Of a stretch of 64,000 bases of DNA, positions 32,621-41,640 are shown one piece after another. The position numbers and the translations under genes are program-made. Numbering within the stretch: the stretch's first letter is position 1; each line of letters opens with the position of its first letter. The notes beneath the pieces were generated by a model. It saw nothing but the letters and a program-made list of their open reading frames with translations, was not told where the DNA came from and searched no databases. Origin of the DNA: Psychroserpens jangbogonensis (lineage in GTDB: Bacteria; Bacteroidota; Bacteroidia; Flavobacteriales; Flavobacteriaceae); NCBI RefSeq assembly GCF_000797465.1, contig NZ_JSWG01000015.1, positions 310,001 through 374,000 on the forward strand. The letters are read 5' to 3'.

Positions 32621-35600
32621 TAATTTCAAAAAATATTAAATGCTTTTTAATAGCTTCTATTCTTTTAGTAAGCTTTAATTTAAAAGCACAAATCACGTCA
32701 TTTCCATATACTGAAGATTTTGAAAGCGGATCAGCAGGTTGGTTTGCTCAAGGAAATACATCTTGGGAATTAGGAATTCCTTCTACACCCATCATAAATT
32801 CTCCTGCATCTGGATCTAATGCTTGGGTTACCAATTTAAATGGTAATTATTTAAACGTTGAGGATGGATGGTTACAAAGTCCAGTATTTGATTTTTCAGC
32901 ATTATCAATCCCTGAAATTCAATTTGCCATTTGGTGGAATTGCGAAGAACTTTACGATGGTGTCGTTCTACAGTCTTCGGTGAATTCTGGTTCAACCTGG
33001 GAAAGGGTAGGTAATTATGGTGATTTTAATTGGTATACTCATCAGTTAATTGATGCAAATCCTGGAGGTCAAGGTGAAGGTTGGAGTGGGCATGAAGAAA
33101 ATTTTACTGGTTCTGGAGGTTGGAATATAGTTGCTCAAGGATTGCCAAATCTGATTGGTCAATCTAATGTGATATTTCGTTTAGCCTTTGGGACAGATGT
33201 ATCTGTCACAGACGAAGGCATTGGTTTTGATTTAATAAAAATATATGATGGTGACTGTAATGCTGGTGATGATCAAAACCTCGCAGAATGTTATTCTAAT
33301 GCAGATATTATCAATTTGAATGATTTTTTAAGTTTTGATGCGTCTACAACTGGCTCATGGAATGTTGTTGATGGAGTGGCTGTAATTAGTGGCAATGAAG
33401 TTGACATGGTTAATGTTGACGCTGGAAATTATATTTTTGAATATAGTGTTACAAATGAAAGCTGTACAGATTATGCATATATTTTTATAACTATTGAGAA
33501 ATCTCTCGATGCTGGAGAAGATGGAGATCTTACTACGTGTTCTGCATTTACCAATGACGATTTATTTAATGCACTTAATGGATCTCCAGATTTAGGTGGT
33601 GTTTGGACGCAAGTATCCTTTGAGAATCCAATTGCATTCATGTATACACATGCTTCAACAGGATCTTGTTCAGAAAGTACCGCAATAGTTACTATTTTCT
33701 CTATTCTATCTATTGATGCTAGTGAAGGTACAGAAGCTGAGCCATGTTATATTTTTGAAACTGTAAGTTTAAATGACTATCTACCTGATACTATTCCTGT
33801 GACAGGTGGTACTTGGACGTTTAGACCATCAACTGAAGAGCCAGATCAGGATGTGCCTATTTCTGAAGGTGATGATGTTGATTTTCCAGATACTGGAGCA
33901 GGACAAGTTGCATATAGTTTTGATTATGGTGTCACAGAAGATTGTATTAATTTTACGTATGACCTTACTGTTAATGTAACTATTGACCCTTTTCCATATG
34001 CTGGAGAAGACAAAACAATTACCTTTTATTGCTATAATTATGTACCTATCAATCTGAATCAACTTGTTGAACCTAACCTTATCTCTACGCATATTACTAA
34101 TTGGGAAAGCTTAGATGGTTTAACAGTTCAAGAAACTGGTGAGGTGAATTTCCCAGATAATGGACTAGGTCAATTTTTATATACGTTTAATTATACCTTA
34201 ACAAATTCTTGTGGACAAGAAGACACTTCTGAATTAGTAATTTATTTAGATTTACTTGAACAAGCAATCTCTATTCCAGATAGTGAATTTGAACGTTATC
34301 TTATCGATGATGGTATAGATAGTAATCCAATTCCAAATGGTGAAATAGCACTTTCAGATATTTGTGGAGTGAGCTTTTTAGGAATAGACGTATACAATAT
34401 TTCTAATTTTGAGGGTATCCAATTTTTCACAGATCTTACTGATTTTTATATGGCTGATAATAACGCAGCATTTATAGATGTAATAGATTTTAGTGGAAAC
34501 CCCTTATTAGAAGATATTGAAATTTATATTTCCCCAAACTTTACAGGACTTGATATTAATGAGAATTTAGCTTTACAGAACTTAAGAATTTATGATATAA
34601 GCAATGCTCTGATTACAGTTGACCTTTCTAATAATTATAATTTAAAGTTTCTGAATCTTGAGAACACAGGGTTAAATAGCATTGATGTATCAAACAATTT
34701 ATTACTAACAGATGTGTTTGTTTTATATAATCCTATTAACGAAATTGATGTATCAGGTTTAGTAAACCTTAGAACTCTTCATACGTCTAACACTCAAATC
34801 GAGTTTTTAGACTTGTCTAACAATACTCAACTAAACACTGTTTTTGCTGTTAACGGAGTACTAACTTCAGTAAATGTTCAAAATGGGTTTAATGAAAATT
34901 TAGATTTACTCCGTTTAACTAATAACCCAAACCTAAATTGTATTTTGGTTGATGATGTCGCTAATGCTGAAACCGAACCAGGTTGGACAAAAGACGCAAC
35001 AGCAACATATGCTGAATCTTCTATTAGTATTGATATTGAAGCGCAAAATGAATCCTCTAGTTTTTATGTGTCTTCGGATTTCCCTGTAAATTTAGATTTA
35101 GATGCTTTTAATAATTGGTTAAACTCAAATGGTGGTGCAGTGGCTTCATCTGGTTGTGGCAATGTCACTTGGTCGTATTCATATGATGTCAGTTACAGTG
35201 ATAGTGAAAATACTGTTACATATATAACCACATTTGTAGCAAACGATGGACTTGAATCTGTTGTAACAATTGGGACGTTTACTTTTGAAAATGTTTTAGT
35301 TACTGCTGGTAGCGATTTTATTTTTCAATCTGATGCTGGAATTAATGGTGGAACTCGTTGTGGAAATGACGATTTTAGCCTTGGAATAATAGATGGTTTT
35401 TACATTTTTTATGATGGTACTGATGCTACTTATGAGTTTGTGCAGACCGCTGGACCTCCAGGAACAGCGTTTACAGCTTCAATTGTAGATTTTCCCGATA
35501 CAGGAGCTGGACAGTTTCTATATTCTTTTGATTTTAATAGAGAGTTAGATGTGAGTTTCCCAGGGATAGAATTACAATTATTTGATCAAGCTATAGTAAC

Positions 35601-36546
35601 TTTTTGGGTGGTTGTACCATTTGATGTTGGAGAAGATGGAACTTTAGAAGTTTGTGAAGGTCAAGATGTTACACTTGATGATTTGTATAATGCTTTAGAA
35701 GGCACACCAGATTTAGAAGGAAGTAATTTCGATATGGAAGATCTATGGACTCCGTCAGTATATCAAGGTCCAAGAGAATATACTTTTGATTTTTCACAAG
35801 TAGCACCTGATTGTAATTTTGGTTCTTCTATAGTTACTGTAAGTGAAACGCCTTGTGCTAGTACAGAATTGAATCTAAAGGTCTTTTTAGAAGGTGCGTA
35901 TGATACAAATACTGGACTTATGAGAGATGATATGAGAAGTTCAGGTATTTTGCCAACAACTAGTCCTTATGTTGATGCTAAAAGCTGTGATATTTCAGTT
36001 TTTAATGTAACAGGAAGTAGCGCTATTGTGGACTGGATTTGGCTTGAATTAAGAGATATCACTGATCAAACATTAGTAATCGAATCTAGATCTGCCTTCT
36101 TAAGAGCAGATGGAACAGTCGTTGATGTTGATGGTGTTTCTCCTTTATTTATTGATGTTCCAGAGAACGACTATTACCTTATGTTAAGTCATAGAAATCA
36201 TTTAGGTGTGCTTACTCTTGATTCATATACTTTCGACGGAACGACATTGAATATAGATTTAACGACTTCTAATCTTTCAGTACAAGGTGGGAATAATGCC
36301 ATTGCTAGCTTTAGTGATGGTACATTCGGACTTTATGCTGGAGACTTTAATGGCGACGGACAAATTCAGAATACAGATAGAAATGGAGTCACGCCGTTAC
36401 GAGGAATTAGTGGCTACAATAACGCAGATATTAATTTAAATGGACAAGTGCAAAATAGCGATATCAATGGAATCCTTACACCCAATATTGGAAAAGGAGA
36501 ACAGTTTATGAGTCGAAACCTTTTTGCACCACGTCGTCAAAACTAA
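32560..36546 (+). CDS. Giant secreted multidomain protein 1 (MAM-like, Ig-like, LRR-like, dockerin-like end)
   Basis: 1328 aa. A long N-terminal extension ends in a signal peptide (about residues 27-45, SFNLKAQ). Then a MAM/jelly-roll domain (about 46-225: FPYTEDFESG, WLQSPVFDF, GFDLIKIYD), several Ig-like modules with AGEDG and DLFNALNGSPDLGG phrases and the VDFPDTGAG motif, an LRR-like block (about 575-805, LDLSNNTQL), more modules, and a 225-residue end module from about 1104. That module has two Asp/Asn loops, DFNGDGQIQNTDRN and DINLNGQVQNSDIN, that look like dockerin calcium sites, and ends NLFAPRRQN. No ordinary T9SS tail. Probably a surface or extracellular adhesive protein. Confidence 0.82.
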   Translation: MYGLKPINMIIRAIDYMSLTIISKNIKCFLIASILLVSFNLKAQITSFPYTEDFESGSAGWFAQGNTSWELGIPSTPIINSPASGSNAWVTNLNGNYLNVEDGWLQSPVFDFSALSIPEIQFAIWWNCEELYDGVVLQSSVNSGSTWERVGNYGDFNWYTHQLIDANPGGQGEGWSGHEENFTGSGGWNIVAQGLPNLIGQSNVIFRLAFGTDVSVTDEGIGFDLIKIYDGDCNAGDDQNLAECYSNADIINLNDFLSFDASTTGSWNVVDGVAVISGNEVDMVNVDAGNYIFEYSVTNESCTDYAYIFITIEKSLDAGEDGDLTTCSAFTNDDLFNALNGSPDLGGVWTQVSFENPIAFMYTHASTGSCSESTAIVTIFSILSIDASEGTEAEPCYIFETVSLNDYLPDTIPVTGGTWTFRPSTEEPDQDVPISEGDDVDFPDTGAGQVAYSFDYGVTEDCINFTYDLTVNVTIDPFPYAGEDKTITFYCYNYVPINLNQLVEPNLISTHITNWESLDGLTVQETGEVNFPDNGLGQFLYTFNYTLTNSCGQEDTSELVIYLDLLEQAISIPDSEFERYLIDDGIDSNPIPNGEIALSDICGVSFLGIDVYNISNFEGIQFFTDLTDFYMADNNAAFIDVIDFSGNPLLEDIEIYISPNFTGLDINENLALQNLRIYDISNALITVDLSNNYNLKFLNLENTGLNSIDVSNNLLLTDVFVLYNPINEIDVSGLVNLRTLHTSNTQIEFLDLSNNTQLNTVFAVNGVLTSVNVQNGFNENLDLLRLTNNPNLNCILVDDVANAETEPGWTKDATATYAESSISIDIEAQNESSSFYVSSDFPVNLDLDAFNNWLNSNGGAVASSGCGNVTWSYSYDVSYSDSENTVTYITTFVANDGLESVVTIGTFTFENVLVTAGSDFIFQSDAGINGGTRCGNDDFSLGIIDGFYIFYDGTDATYEFVQTAGPPGTAFTASIVDFPDTGAGQFLYSFDFNRELDVSFPGIELQLFDQAIVTFWVVVPFDVGEDGTLEVCEGQDVTLDDLYNALEGTPDLEGSNFDMEDLWTPSVYQGPREYTFDFSQVAPDCNFGSSIVTVSETPCASTELNLKVFLEGAYDTNTGLMRDDMRSSGILPTTSPYVDAKSCDISVFNVTGSSAIVDWIWLELRDITDQTLVIESRSAFLRADGTVVDVDGVSPLFIDVPENDYYLMLSHRNHLGVLTLDSYTFDGTTLNIDLTTSNLSVQGGNNAIASFSDGTFGLYAGDFNGDGQIQNTDRNGVTPLRGISGYNNADINLNGQVQNSDINGILTPNIGKGEQFMSRNLFAPRRQN

Positions 36547-37473
36547 TTTTAAAACCAACCCAATAATAAACGAAATACTATGAAAAATAATTACTCACTA
36601 CTTATGAAAAAAATGGCAACACTTTTTGTTATCCTTTGTGCATTTTCAATTAATGCTCAGGATATAGAATTTACATTTGAGAATCCACAAAACACAAATG
36701 AAGGCGGTTTTGATTATTATGAAGTAGATGTAATGATTGCAACTGTAAACGCATCTGGAAGTTTTAAATTAGGATCAGGACAATTGTATTTCAACTACAA
36801 TACAGCAGCATTTGGTTTAAGTGTTTTTGATAATTCAAACATTGAGGTTTCTCAAGATAATGCTCAAGGATATATTGCAGGACAAAATATTGATGCAGCT
36901 GCAGCCGCAATCTATAGTAGTTTCACTACTAATGATAATACCGATTCTAGAGTGTCATGGTCTTTTTCACAGTTTTTTAGTTCAAATACGTTTGCGGCCG
37001 ACAATGTAACTTCGGTTCCAACAAAATTGTGCCATCTTAAATTTAAATATTCTAATGTAAATGAAATGCCTATGGTAATGTTCGAAGATGGAGTAGTATT
37101 TGACGACCAATTTGAAACAGCATGCGGAGGAACAGCAGGAGGTCCTTTTGAAGCAGCAGATTGTGGAGCACAACCAGGAGTAGAAATACTAAATGATAGT
37201 TTTGATAGTAGTGGACATACCTTATCAAATTCTGAATTTGACTTGCAATCAGCAATAAGAATATATCCTAATCCAGTAAAAGACATCCTAACTATTGAAG
37301 GTGATTTGCAGAACGCAATATCCCTAAAGTTATATGGATTATCAGGACAACTTATCCTAGAATTAAAAGACAATTTTAATACAATAGATATGAGTCAAAT
37401 TGAGACTGGCATCTACTTTGTACAGCTTAACACAGGAAAAGACACTTCTACCTTTAGAGTCATAAAAGAGTAA
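35868..37473 (+). repeat. 1606-bp direct repeat, copy 1
   Basis: From the start of the end module of giant protein 1 through the whole of the small T9SS gene. It aligns without gaps to 44110-45715 (constant offset 8242); the encoded proteins differ at 4 of about 225 and 7 of 297 residues. Confidence 0.95.
36580..37473 (+). CDS. Small T9SS protein with cohesin-like domain, copy 1
   Basis: 297 aa. Signal peptide ends SINAQ at about residue 27; a second ATG at codon 9 or 12 could also serve. Residues 28-175 look like a cohesin-type beta sandwich: YYEVDVMIATV, a GSGQLYFNYNTAAFG strand pair, a VSWSFSQFF centre and a late KLCHLKFKY strand. A cysteine pair (ETACGG and AADCGA) lies before a linker and a T9SS type A tail (about 225-297: IYPNPVKDILTIEG, GIYFVQL). 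It lies 33 bp behind giant gene 1, so the two are made together. The cohesin call rests on pattern only. Confidence 0.75.
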   Translation: MKNNYSLLMKKMATLFVILCAFSINAQDIEFTFENPQNTNEGGFDYYEVDVMIATVNASGSFKLGSGQLYFNYNTAAFGLSVFDNSNIEVSQDNAQGYIAGQNIDAAAAAIYSSFTTNDNTDSRVSWSFSQFFSSNTFAADNVTSVPTKLCHLKFKYSNVNEMPMVMFEDGVVFDDQFETACGGTAGGPFEAADCGAQPGVEILNDSFDSSGHTLSNSEFDLQSAIRIYPNPVKDILTIEGDLQNAISLKLYGLSGQLILELKDNFNTIDMSQIETGIYFVQLNTGKDTSTFRVIKE

Positions 37474-37557
37474 TTCTATTTATATGGTTTTCTATATATA
37501 GAATTAATAATACATTTGATTAAATGCATAATCAAGCTAAATAAATAATTAATTAAT

Positions 37558-40500
37558 ATGAAAAGGTCAGCTGTCGATTATATATCTTTTAACCTATCAT
37601 CTAAAAATCTTAGATGGTTACTTGTAGTTTGTATACTGTTTTTGAGCTATAGTTCAAAAGCTCAAATCACCTCATTTCCATATATAGAAGACTTCGAGGC
37701 AGGTCCTGCAGGATGGACTAGTCAAGGAACAAATAACTTATGGGAGCTTGGTGAGCCTCAAGGTCTGATTATCAATTCATCCGCATCTGGGACAAATTCT
37801 TGGGTAACAAACTTAACTGGAAATTACGATATTCTAGAAGTAGGTCTCTTGCAAAGTCCTTCATTTGATTTAACTAGTTTGACCAACCCTATGATTTCGT
37901 TAAGTGTTTGGTGGGATTCAGAATATAATAGGGATGGAGCCATATTGGAATATTCTACAGATAATCAAGTAACATGGCAAAGGGTTGGTCAACAAGGTAG
38001 TGGTTTTAATTGGTACAATTCTAATAGTATTTGGAGTTTTCCGATCGGAGAAGCCGAAGGTTGGTCTGGAACAGTAAGTAGTAGTAGTGTTATGGAAAAT
38101 AATAATACAGGATCAGGTGGTTGGATTACTGCTGGACACCCTTTAAATAATTTGATTGGAGATTTAAGCAATATTTTTTTTAGAATAAGATTTAAATCCA
38201 ATATATATAATGTAAATGAGGATGAATACGAAGGGTTTGGCATTGATAATATAACAATTCGGGAAATACCATGTCAAGCATTAGGATTAATTAATCCGGA
38301 AGCTCAGGATGAAACATACTTTTATGATGACTCATTTAATTTTGAATATGAAGAAGCTTTAGATACATGGATTTCCTTGAATGGTAATGCTGAATCAATT
38401 GATTGTAATCCATCAGAAATCACTTGGTCTTACGATTACACAGTATCATCTGATAATGGAGATTTGATTTATGATTTTACATTTACTGCAACTCATGATT
38501 TTGGAATTGCTGAGAGTACCAGTGCAACTTTTACAGTTGATGGTTTAGGTCATTTTACCGATGAATTGTATGGTACTGGAGAAACTATATGTGATGATAT
38601 ATTTGATCTGAATACAGTGATTATAAATATAGAATCAGATGCTGATTTAACAGATACTGATATTATGAATTTTAACTTCTCAAGAGTTCAAAATTTCGAA
38701 TCTAATGAAGGTCCATCAGGTGCAGTCTTTTTGGGTACTAATGTTGATTTTCCAGATACAGGAGCAGGTTCTTACTCCTATCTTTTCAAAGTAGAAGTTG
38801 AAAAAGAATTTTTTAGATATGCTCCTGAAACACAATCAACTCAATTTTTTGCGATAAATGATGAAGCCCTTATAACTCTAAATGACAAAACCGTGGCTTT
38901 TGAGGCGACTGCTGTGAGCCATATTTCGGTTTGCGAAAACACTCTAAGTATCCAAGATCTTACTGATTTATTAGTGATATCTCCAAACCCTTACGATCCT
39001 GAAACAACTCCACAGAATCCTATTGATTTAAATAATTTCTGGACGCCTTCTACTTACACAGGACCAGGTGCCTATGTTTTTAATCCCACAGCCGCATTTC
39101 CCGCTTGTCCTTCTAATGCAGTTTCGATTAATGTGTCTGAGTATGACCCAAATGAAATGCTTGTAATTCCTGATGATTTATTTGAAGATTATTTAATTGG
39201 TGAAGGAATTGATTCTAATCCTATACCTGATAATCAGATTTTAAGATCTGATGTTTGTGGTGTTCAAAGTTTGGATATCATAAGTTTCGATATTGAAAAC
39301 TTTGAAGGGCTTCAGTTTTTTGATGATATCACAAGTTTTTCACTAATAAACAACCAAGCACTGTCAATTAATAGTATAGATTTTGCTGGTAATCCTTTAT
39401 TGTCAAGTATTACAATAATTAGTTGTCCTCAAGTGCCATCAGTAAATATTTCTCAAAATATAGGATTAATAGATTTGAGTATAGTAACTAGAGGTAGTGT
39501 CTTTAATTCAATAGATATAAGTAATAATATTAATTTAATCACTTTGTCACTTGCAGATAATGAGATTACTAGTGTTGATTTATCTCAGAATCCTAATATA
39601 GATTATTTGAGTATAGCAATAAACCCAATACTTGAAATTGATGTATCAAATTTGACACAATTAACAAGTTTTAATTCATATGAGTCTCAATTGGAAGAAT
39701 TAGATTTATCTAATAATACACTTTTGGAGACTGTAAATAGTGATGATGGAGCTTTGAAATGGGTGAATTTAAATAACGAAAACAATATACTTCTTACAAG
39801 TGTTGAACTAAATGGAAATCCAGATTTAGGTTGTGTTTTAGTTGATGATGTTGTTTATTCAGAGTCTCAATTAAATTGGATCAAAGATAATACAGCTACT
39901 TATGTATCCAACTCTTCAAGTCTAACAGTTATTCAAGAGCCTCAGCCATTAATGGTTGTGTACAATCCTAATGGAAATGATTCAGAAATAGATACTTGGT
40001 TAAACAACAATGGAGGTGCTCAGGTTTCAAGTTGTGGTGATGTCATTTGGACCTATGAATTATATGATTATGAAACTAATTATTTTGACTTTGGCGACTC
40101 ATTAATATGTAATATGATTTTTACTGCAATAGATATTTTCGGAAATCAAGAATCATTCCCAGTGATTTTGGAATTTGAAAATTTCGCTGTAGCTGGTGAA
40201 TCGAATCAAGGAGATGGTGTTATTTGCGGTAAAAACTATAACATGAATGGCATTAATGGTATTGATTTTGAATCAAGTACTTATGATAATTCAACCGTTA
40301 TTCTTTCTGGTCCAGGAACTATTAGTAGTTTTAGTGTTGATTTTCCAGATACTGGTGCTGGTAGTTTCTTTTATGTCTATATATTCTCTGTGCGTACAAA
40401 TATAAGTATTGGATCTATAGATACTGAAGTGCACGATGGTGCAAGTTGGTCATTACCCAACGTAGTTATTCCTTTTGATCCAGGTGAGGATAAACAAATT

Positions 40501-41397
40501 GATATTTGTGAAGGTGATGTGCTAACACTTGAAGATTTATACAATACTTTAGATATTATTGATGGAACAGAAGACCCATTGTTTATTCAAAATGATTACT
40601 GGACACCAAGTTCATATCAAGGTCCTGGAATTTATACTTTTGACGCTGGAGATTTCTTGCCAGATTGCGGTGGTATACCTTCAACTGTTACAGTAATTGA
40701 AACTAATTGTGATACTTCATTGAGTCTAAAGGTCTTTTTAGAAGGCGCGTATGATACTAACACTGGGCTTATGAGAGATGATATGAGAGACTCAGGGGTT
40801 TTGCCAACGACTAGTCCTTATGTTGATGCTATAAGTTGTGATGTTTCAGTTTTTAATGTGACTGGAAGTAATGCTATTATAGACTGGATTTGGTTGGAAA
40901 TAAGAGATAGTAATGATCAAACACTTGTAATTGAATCTAGATCTGCACTTTTATCAGCAGATGGAACTATTGTAGATGTTGATGGAATTTCTCCTTTATT
41001 TATTGATGTTCTAGAAGACGACTACTACCTTATGCTAAGTCATCGAAATCATTTAGGAGTGCTTACTCTTGATTCTTATACTTTCGACGGAACTACCTTG
41101 AATATCGATTTAACGACTTCTAATCTTTCAGTACAAGGCGGAAATAATGCCATTGCAAGTTTTAGTGATGGTACTTATGGACTTTACGCTGGAGACTTTA
41201 ATGGAGATGGTCAAATTCAGAATTCAGATAGGAACGGAGTCATTCCGTTAAGAGGAATAAGTGGCTACAATAACGCAGATATAAATTTAAACGGACAAGT
41301 TCAAAATAGCGATATCAATGGAATCCTTACACCTAATATTGGAAAAGGAGAACAGTTTATGAGTCGAAACTTATTTGCACCACGTCGTCAAAATTGA
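37558..41397 (+). CDS. Giant secreted multidomain protein 2
   Basis: 1279 aa, same plan as giant protein 1: signal peptide ending SSKAQ at about residue 36, MAM-like domain (FPYIEDFEAG, GLLQSPSFDL, GFGIDNITI) to about 235, Ig-like modules with VDFPDTGAG at about 400 and 925, an LRR-like block at about 545-760 (VDLSQNPNIDYL, LDLSNNTLLETV), then the end module from about 1055 with DFNGDGQIQNSDRN and DINLNGQVQNSDIN and the same NLFAPRRQN ending. It is the most diverged member of the set and has no small cohesin-like gene behind it; a 3' trace of one may lie near 41440-41460. Confidence 0.82.
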   Translation: MKRSAVDYISFNLSSKNLRWLLVVCILFLSYSSKAQITSFPYIEDFEAGPAGWTSQGTNNLWELGEPQGLIINSSASGTNSWVTNLTGNYDILEVGLLQSPSFDLTSLTNPMISLSVWWDSEYNRDGAILEYSTDNQVTWQRVGQQGSGFNWYNSNSIWSFPIGEAEGWSGTVSSSSVMENNNTGSGGWITAGHPLNNLIGDLSNIFFRIRFKSNIYNVNEDEYEGFGIDNITIREIPCQALGLINPEAQDETYFYDDSFNFEYEEALDTWISLNGNAESIDCNPSEITWSYDYTVSSDNGDLIYDFTFTATHDFGIAESTSATFTVDGLGHFTDELYGTGETICDDIFDLNTVIINIESDADLTDTDIMNFNFSRVQNFESNEGPSGAVFLGTNVDFPDTGAGSYSYLFKVEVEKEFFRYAPETQSTQFFAINDEALITLNDKTVAFEATAVSHISVCENTLSIQDLTDLLVISPNPYDPETTPQNPIDLNNFWTPSTYTGPGAYVFNPTAAFPACPSNAVSINVSEYDPNEMLVIPDDLFEDYLIGEGIDSNPIPDNQILRSDVCGVQSLDIISFDIENFEGLQFFDDITSFSLINNQALSINSIDFAGNPLLSSITIISCPQVPSVNISQNIGLIDLSIVTRGSVFNSIDISNNINLITLSLADNEITSVDLSQNPNIDYLSIAINPILEIDVSNLTQLTSFNSYESQLEELDLSNNTLLETVNSDDGALKWVNLNNENNILLTSVELNGNPDLGCVLVDDVVYSESQLNWIKDNTATYVSNSSSLTVIQEPQPLMVVYNPNGNDSEIDTWLNNNGGAQVSSCGDVIWTYELYDYETNYFDFGDSLICNMIFTAIDIFGNQESFPVILEFENFAVAGESNQGDGVICGKNYNMNGINGIDFESSTYDNSTVILSGPGTISSFSVDFPDTGAGSFFYVYIFSVRTNISIGSIDTEVHDGASWSLPNVVIPFDPGEDKQIDICEGDVLTLEDLYNTLDIIDGTEDPLFIQNDYWTPSSYQGPGIYTFDAGDFLPDCGGIPSTVTVIETNCDTSLSLKVFLEGAYDTNTGLMRDDMRDSGVLPTTSPYVDAISCDVSVFNVTGSNAIIDWIWLEIRDSNDQTLVIESRSALLSADGTIVDVDGISPLFIDVLEDDYYLMLSHRNHLGVLTLDSYTFDGTTLNIDLTTSNLSVQGGNNAIASFSDGTYGLYAGDFNGDGQIQNSDRNGVIPLRGISGYNNADINLNGQVQNSDINGILTPNIGKGEQFMSRNLFAPRRQN
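40719..41394 (+). repeat. Third, diverged copy of the end-module repeat
   Basis: Matches the first about 676 bp of the 1606-bp repeat (35868 and 44110) with many more substitutions, again without gaps in the coding frame. The similarity stops at the end of the giant gene. Confidence 0.85.
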
Positions 41398-41466
41398 ATT
41401 TATTTCTATCCTAGTTTAATACAGAAAACAAGATTTTTACTTTTAAAGTAAAAGAGTAATTAATTA

Positions 41467-41640
41467 TTGTAGCTGGTTTATTTTAATATCTTTGGATTCC
41501 CTATTACTAAATTGAAATTATTAATGACAATTCAATTTAGATTCTTTTTAGCACGAGTCCCAATTTACTAATTTCTTAATCATGTATGGTATAAACCAAT
41601 CGTCCATGATATTACGTGCTATCGATTATGTGTCTTTGAC
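41467..41640 (+). repeat. Cassette leader repeat with promoter, copy 2
   Basis: Counterpart of 32440-32620. A TTG at 41467-41469 and TATCTTTG at 41487-41494 (17-bp spacing) make a good Bacteroidota promoter; transcription from about 41500 would give a leader of about 80 nt that contains the shared TAGCACGAGTCCCA element. Confidence 0.65.
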
